The translations under genes and the position numbers were made by a program. 64,000 bases of DNA. Source: Poa pratensis. Lineage: Eukaryota > Streptophyta > Magnoliopsida > Poales > Poaceae. Positions 60,557 through 64,000 of the stretch are shown here, one piece after another; position 1 is the stretch's first letter, and each line of letters opens with the position of its first letter. The stretch is from contig CAMZMU010000020.1 of assembly GCA_947311845.1 (NCBI GenBank), positions 36,245,398 to 36,309,397 of the forward strand. Direction: 5' to 3'. The notes under the pieces are model-generated. The model was not told the origin of the DNA. It made no database searches and saw only the letters and a program-made list of their open reading frames with translations.

Positions 60557-61850
60557 TCATGTGGACCCATCTTGACCTAGATGAGGATGCAGCCGCCCCG
60601 GCCACCGCCTCCCGGCGACGCGCACCCGCACGTGGCCACCCACCACCGCCATCGCCTCCATGTCCACGCCGCCTCCCATGCCACGAGACTTCGAGTAGCT
60701 CGTGTACTGTGGCGACACAAACACGACGTCCGACGCCGCCGTGGCTGCCGTCCCCACCGTGGAGCATCCACCGCCGCGCTGCGCTGCCGCCAGCTCCTGC
60801 AGCGCCACCAGCTGCTGCTCCAGCTGCTTCACGTAGTCGATCGCTCCCCCGACCACCGTGGCTTGGTCACTCTACAGGACAGATGCATGCATTGCGTCAA
60901 TGCATGGTACGAACAGAGAAGATTATTGTTGCACATTTCCTCCAGCAATGGCTGAAGCAAGTTTGGATTGCTTACTCGTGGGATGTAGTCCGTGGGGATG
61001 AGGGAGCGGAGGGATGCGAGGTGGTCGTTCATGAGGCGGCGCCGGTTGCGCTCCACGGCGATGTGGGTCATCCGCTGGCACTCGGCCTCCTCGGGCTTCT
61101 TGCACTTCTCGGGTGGCGGCGTGGCGCGTGGGCGCGCCCTCGGCCGTTTCCTCCGCCTCTCCGCACCAACCTTTACCGTCGACGCCGGCGTCTTGGACAT
61201 CGGAGGCGCCGCCGCAGCCTGCGTGACACAGCTCTCGAGCAGGTCGATGTCGGATGCAGCCGGCCGGCACATGAAAGAGGCGGCGCCGTACGACTCACGC
61301 TTCACCCCTCCTTCGCCGTCCCCCATCGCGCCATGGAGCAGCGCCAGGAACGGCACCTGCACGGCGCTGGCGTTTGCCGCCACCGCGACCTGGTCTAGTG
61401 GTCTGCCCAGCATTGTTCCATCACCACCACCGCCATCGCCAAGAAGTACCGGCAACAGAAAGGAAGCAGCACGTTAGCAAGAAACGGCAACAGCGGCAAC
61501 GCCATAAAAAGACTGTACAAGGGCCGCGAGCTATTGCGCCTGGCCATGCATTGAATGGCGCGAGCGTGCGCGCACAGTAGGCTATTGCTAAGCTTCATAT
61601 CATCAGGCAGGCCATGGGCTAACATTGGGCGCGCAAGTGGAAGGGAAGCTGCGGAGCAGCAGCGAGCAGTTAACACGCGCGCTCCATCATTACTTTGTGC
61701 ACTGCATAGAGGATCCAGAGACTGGGAATGGAAGCTGCGCGCACGCACGGTGGCTCAGTAACTACGGCGAGGAGTACGACGGACAAGGCGGAGTAGTGCG
61801 GGGCTTACCAGGGAGGTGATGATGGGGCCTTGCAGCTGCATCCTCTCCAT
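60557..61850 (-). CDS. Group-Ia bHLH transcription factor gene, 3'-truncated (copy D)
   Basis: Proposed exons on the minus strand: 61850-61809 ([14 protein letters not shown], resembling the MERFQG-type start of group-Ia bHLHs), 61389-60976 and 60871-60557, giving 256 residues. The first acceptor (ACCAG|GTCGCGG) is the least certain; the second intron is GTAAGC...TGTAG and in phase. The bHLH domain reads [20 protein letters not shown] (basic region with the H-x3-E-x3-R E-box signature), then [10 protein letters not shown] and [20 protein letters not shown] (helix 2). Group Ia includes FAMA and the bHLH57/67/70/94/96 types, nuclear regulators in development. [10 protein letters not shown] block and [14 protein letters not shown] follow, where family members continue into a C-terminal ACT-like region. 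Here the frame runs into array sequence (HLGQDGST, stop), so that region is lost. It is the only copy not split by the LTR. Function doubtful. Confidence 0.75.
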
Positions 61851-61926
61851 TAGAGGAGGGCAGCTGGGTATGCAAACAAGGGTAGCAATAAATCCTAACC
61901 GGTAGCTAAGATTTAATATCAGCCGT

Positions 61927-61936
61927 CTTTATATAG
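61927..61936 (-). promoter_or_regulatory. TATA box of the bHLH gene
   Basis: CTATATAAAG on the minus strand lies about 77 nt upstream of the proposed ATG at 61850, a normal distance for a short 5'UTR. It supports the choice of the small first exon. Confidence 0.6.
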
Positions 61937-61968
61937 CATCTGATTCTTTTCCAATCATAAACGGAGAC

Positions 61969-62225
61969 GAAGCCCAGTGGTTCTTTTTGTCCAGTGTTTC
62001 GCCTGGGAGACCCAGGATCGAATCCTGGCGGCCACATATTTCCCTATTTTGTGGTATTTTCCAGACTTCCTTGGTGGCTCACGATCCGGCTCGGCTCAAT
62101 CCAGGCTTCCAGGGTCGGCTCGGATCAATCCTGGCCGTCCTTGTGTTTCTGCTCATGATAACCTTTCGCCCTTGGGGGCCTATGGAAGCATTAGCCTACC
62201 TTTTTATATAAGCGAGATATAGTTG
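61969..62225 (+). mobile_element. tRNA-derived SINE-like sequence or tRNA relic
   Basis: GAAGCCCAGTGGTTC resembles an RNA polymerase III A box. About 40 nt later CCAGGATCGAATCCTGG has the shape of a T arm (5-bp stem, 7-nt loop) and contains GGATCGAATCC, close to the B-box consensus GGTTCGANTCC. There is no complete cloverleaf, and unrelated sequence with two imperfect CGGCTCGG-TCAATCC repeats (62087 and 62115) follows, as in a SINE body. A T-run occurs near 62229. Confidence 0.45.
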
Positions 62226-62690
62226 TCATTTTTTTACCAAGGAAAAAAGAATCAGAAGTCATGGATATTATACAATTTCATATCAAATACAGTTATAGCT
62301 TCTTTATTTCCGTCATTTCAACCTGACCAGCAATTGCAACAACCTTACCATAAGTGTGTGCACTATTCCAACCCCGGTAGAAAATCATCCTAAGATAGTA
62401 AGATGAGACCATATACTTCCTTTTGGTAATTACTCTCTGTAGCCATATCTCTCTCGTCATCCTATAATTTAGGGATTGCATCGACCAAATTTCTAGCATC
62501 ATATCAATCGCCCTACTGTCAACTGCTCCTCATAAAATTGAATCGTATCGTGTCATTAGTTACCCGTGAAATACTTTCCGTATATTAACGTCGGATTCTC
62601 GATTCGCTGGTGGAGACCGTGTGCATAAATGTGCCCGCGCATGTTGACTCACCCGGCCGGTGGCAAGCCAAGCGGGAAGAATTGCACGCG
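62226..62690. other. AT-rich upstream region of the ubiquitin-like gene
   Basis: No gene was recognised. From 62589 the frame of the ubiquitin-like gene is already open (TVCINVPAHVDSPGRW), but there is no ATG in frame before 62691. Confidence 0.4.
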
Positions 62691-62948
62691 ATGGGGTTTA
62701 CGGTGATCATTAAGCTGAATTCTGGTGAAAGGTTCCCCATAGAGGTTAACTGGTTCACCGGCGTGGATACGGTGAAGGAGCTCATCCAGGAGAAGAAATC
62801 AATGCCCAAGGAGTTGCAGCGGATCTTCTTCGAGGGAACGGAGCTTCACGAGGACAACGACATCTACCATGGCTTGAAGGACTACAACATCAAGGAAGTC
62901 TCCACCCTCCTCCTCGTCAAACGCAGTCTCAGCCACAAGAAGCCGTGA
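62691..62948 (+). CDS. Small ubiquitin-like domain protein without a C-terminal GG
   Basis: ATG 62691 to TGA 62948, 85 residues, no intron. The fold signature of ubiquitin is clear: MGFTVIIKLNSGERFPIEV (first beta hairpin), TVKELIQEKKSMPKELQRIF (helix and the I44-like strand), then LKDYNIKEVSTLLLV (equivalent of LSDYNIQKESTLHLV). The C-terminus is KRSLSHKKP, so the di-glycine needed for conjugation is absent, and K48 is replaced by T at the aligned position. It may be a non-conjugated ubiquitin-like adaptor or a decayed member of a polyubiquitin-related family. The frame is open upstream to 62589, so the true start may be further 5' in a longer gene with an intron. Expression is unknown. Confidence 0.65.
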   Translation: MGFTVIIKLNSGERFPIEVNWFTGVDTVKELIQEKKSMPKELQRIFFEGTELHEDNDIYHGLKDYNIKEVSTLLLVKRSLSHKKP

Positions 62949-64000
62949 CAGCCAAAGCCAAGGCCCTCCGTGTCGATCGTCGCCTCTGCACCAAGCGTTG
63001 AGTCATAATAAGTTTATTTTCTTGCATCAAATTAGGAAGGCCAGATATGAAAGTCCCTCGCCATCTTAGAATTGGTTTAAGCCTTCAGTTTTCATTGCTC
63101 GTGTGAATAAGAGATATATTGATGCGTAATGTCCGCATATGTCATGGTAAACCGTTGCATTCGTGTCAATCTATGTGGTCACTTCTCGAAAACCTAAATA
63201 GCGACTAAGACGTCCGCATATCTCATGATAAACCGTTACATCCGTGTCTCGACTCTTGATTCGTTGCAGGGGAAATTTAAGCGAGGCTCTTGGCAGTATG
63301 AGCCCTTTCCGGCACGCCGAGGCCGGATCATATGCCTTTCGAGAAACTATGTCACTGTGATCTTATTAGAGGTTGGCGCATGCTAGGCGTCGGTCGGATG
63401 ATCCGTGCATCAGGATTGGTCCTTTCCTAATATGGCACAAACTCCTAACGGACTCCTTCAGATCAACCCTAGATTTTCTAATACACCACTATTACCTAAA
63501 GGACTCCTGATCTCCCTCTGACTCCCTGGTTCTAGTCCACAACAAGCGTGTTCCATAGAGTACGTTGAATTAAATCAGGGCTATGTCACTGGTTAGCCAT
63601 TGCAACTCAAGGAGTTGAGGTGTTCTGCTGGCCAATGGACAAATCGCAACTTAGCAAGAGGTTTTGCATGCCTGAGTGCTAATGTCGTGAAAATTGTTGT
63701 TTATAACTTATGTATGGATGCATTCAGGAATACTACTATGGTGTTTAATATATCAGCATTAACAATGCAATGCGCTTCAACAGGGCGTGTGCAGAAAATT
63801 ATATCCAATAGATTACTTCGAGTTTTCCTATGCTTTGCTGGTAGAAAAAAGTTACCATTATGCATCTACATGTGAATACCAGAGTGTTCTTGCAAAAAAA
63901 ATCGGGATTTGGCGCATACTCATGAATTGTTGCGATATTTACTGATCACAATAATATTTTTATATTATGTATTGGACAATTACAAAGTACAAAATAAATT
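62949..64000. other. Right flank without a recognised gene
   Basis: 3'UTR-like sequence of the ubiquitin-like gene is followed by mixed intergenic DNA. Short direct similarity occurs between 63121-63165 and 63206-63250 (GTCCGCATAT and AAACCGTT-CAT-CGTGTC blocks). No domain or RNA gene was found. Confidence 0.35.
63740..63771 (+). other. Probable template of the palindrome-centre filler
   Basis: These 32 bases match 34391-34422 in the palindrome centre exactly; the match stops on both sides. The sequence occurs here once, in DNA that is otherwise not repeated in the window. Confidence 0.8.

Noticed and set aside
61969..62040. Functional tRNA gene
   Set aside because: The A-box and T-arm-like parts are present but acceptor and anticodon stems do not pair convincingly.

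Overview
This window is nuclear DNA of a grass (Poaceae). A Pooideae genome such as Triticeae, oat or Lolium is likely but not proven. Reasons: intron-bearing genes with GT-AG sites, a BARE/Angela-like Copia LTR, a CACTA element, a Mutator-like element with a plant-mobile-domain gene, and mixed GC-rich and AT-rich intergenic DNA. Almost everything is transposon-derived. The genes that look non-transposon are a four-exon snRNP Sm-G gene (8827-9781, +), a damaged group-Ia bHLH gene (60557-61850, -) and a small ubiquitin-like gene (62691-62948, +).

Left flank (1-17171): a decayed BARE/Angela-like LTR (373-1241 and 2939-about 4600) is split by a 1.7-kb CACTA element (1242-2938) with a 3-bp target duplication and a captured serine-carboxypeptidase exon. 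A broken Copia gag, decayed Gypsy-like DNA, the Sm-G gene with four ~230-bp tandem repeats downstream, a broken RING-H2 gene, an organelle-like fragment and a PIF/Harbinger fragment follow.

Core (17172-59648): an 8.7-kb Mutator-like element (MULE) carries a MuDR-type transposase and a convergent plant-mobile-domain gene. It is followed by a block R: AT-rich DNA, a ~3.1-kb array of a quasi-palindromic CATGTGG-AC-CCACATG motif, a truncated bHLH gene, a 3.4-kb LTR with a tRNA-Met primer site, and a junction. MULE+R (copy A, 17.2-34.1 kb) is followed by a nearly perfect inverted copy (B, 34.4-51.4 kb), and then by R alone in direct orientation (copy C, 51.4-59.6 kb). The order is M-R / R'-M' / R: two MULEs and three R blocks with the middle one inverted. 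This resembles the DUP-TRP/INV-DUP class of template-switch rearrangement.

The palindrome centre (34107-34424) is filler DNA: eight alternating copies of a short sequence whose 32-bp core also occurs once in single-copy-looking DNA at 63740-63771. The R/array junction (59648/59649) is an older tandem duplication. It joins the LTR-disrupted bHLH copy to a partial array and a bHLH copy with an intact 5' half (copy D, 59649-61850).

Right flank (61851-64000): the bHLH TATA box, a tRNA-derived SINE-like sequence, the ubiquitin-like gene and the unique sequence matching the filler. Copies A, B and C differ only at scattered sites, so the rearrangement is recent. Because it is so recent, an assembly artefact should be excluded with spanning long reads.
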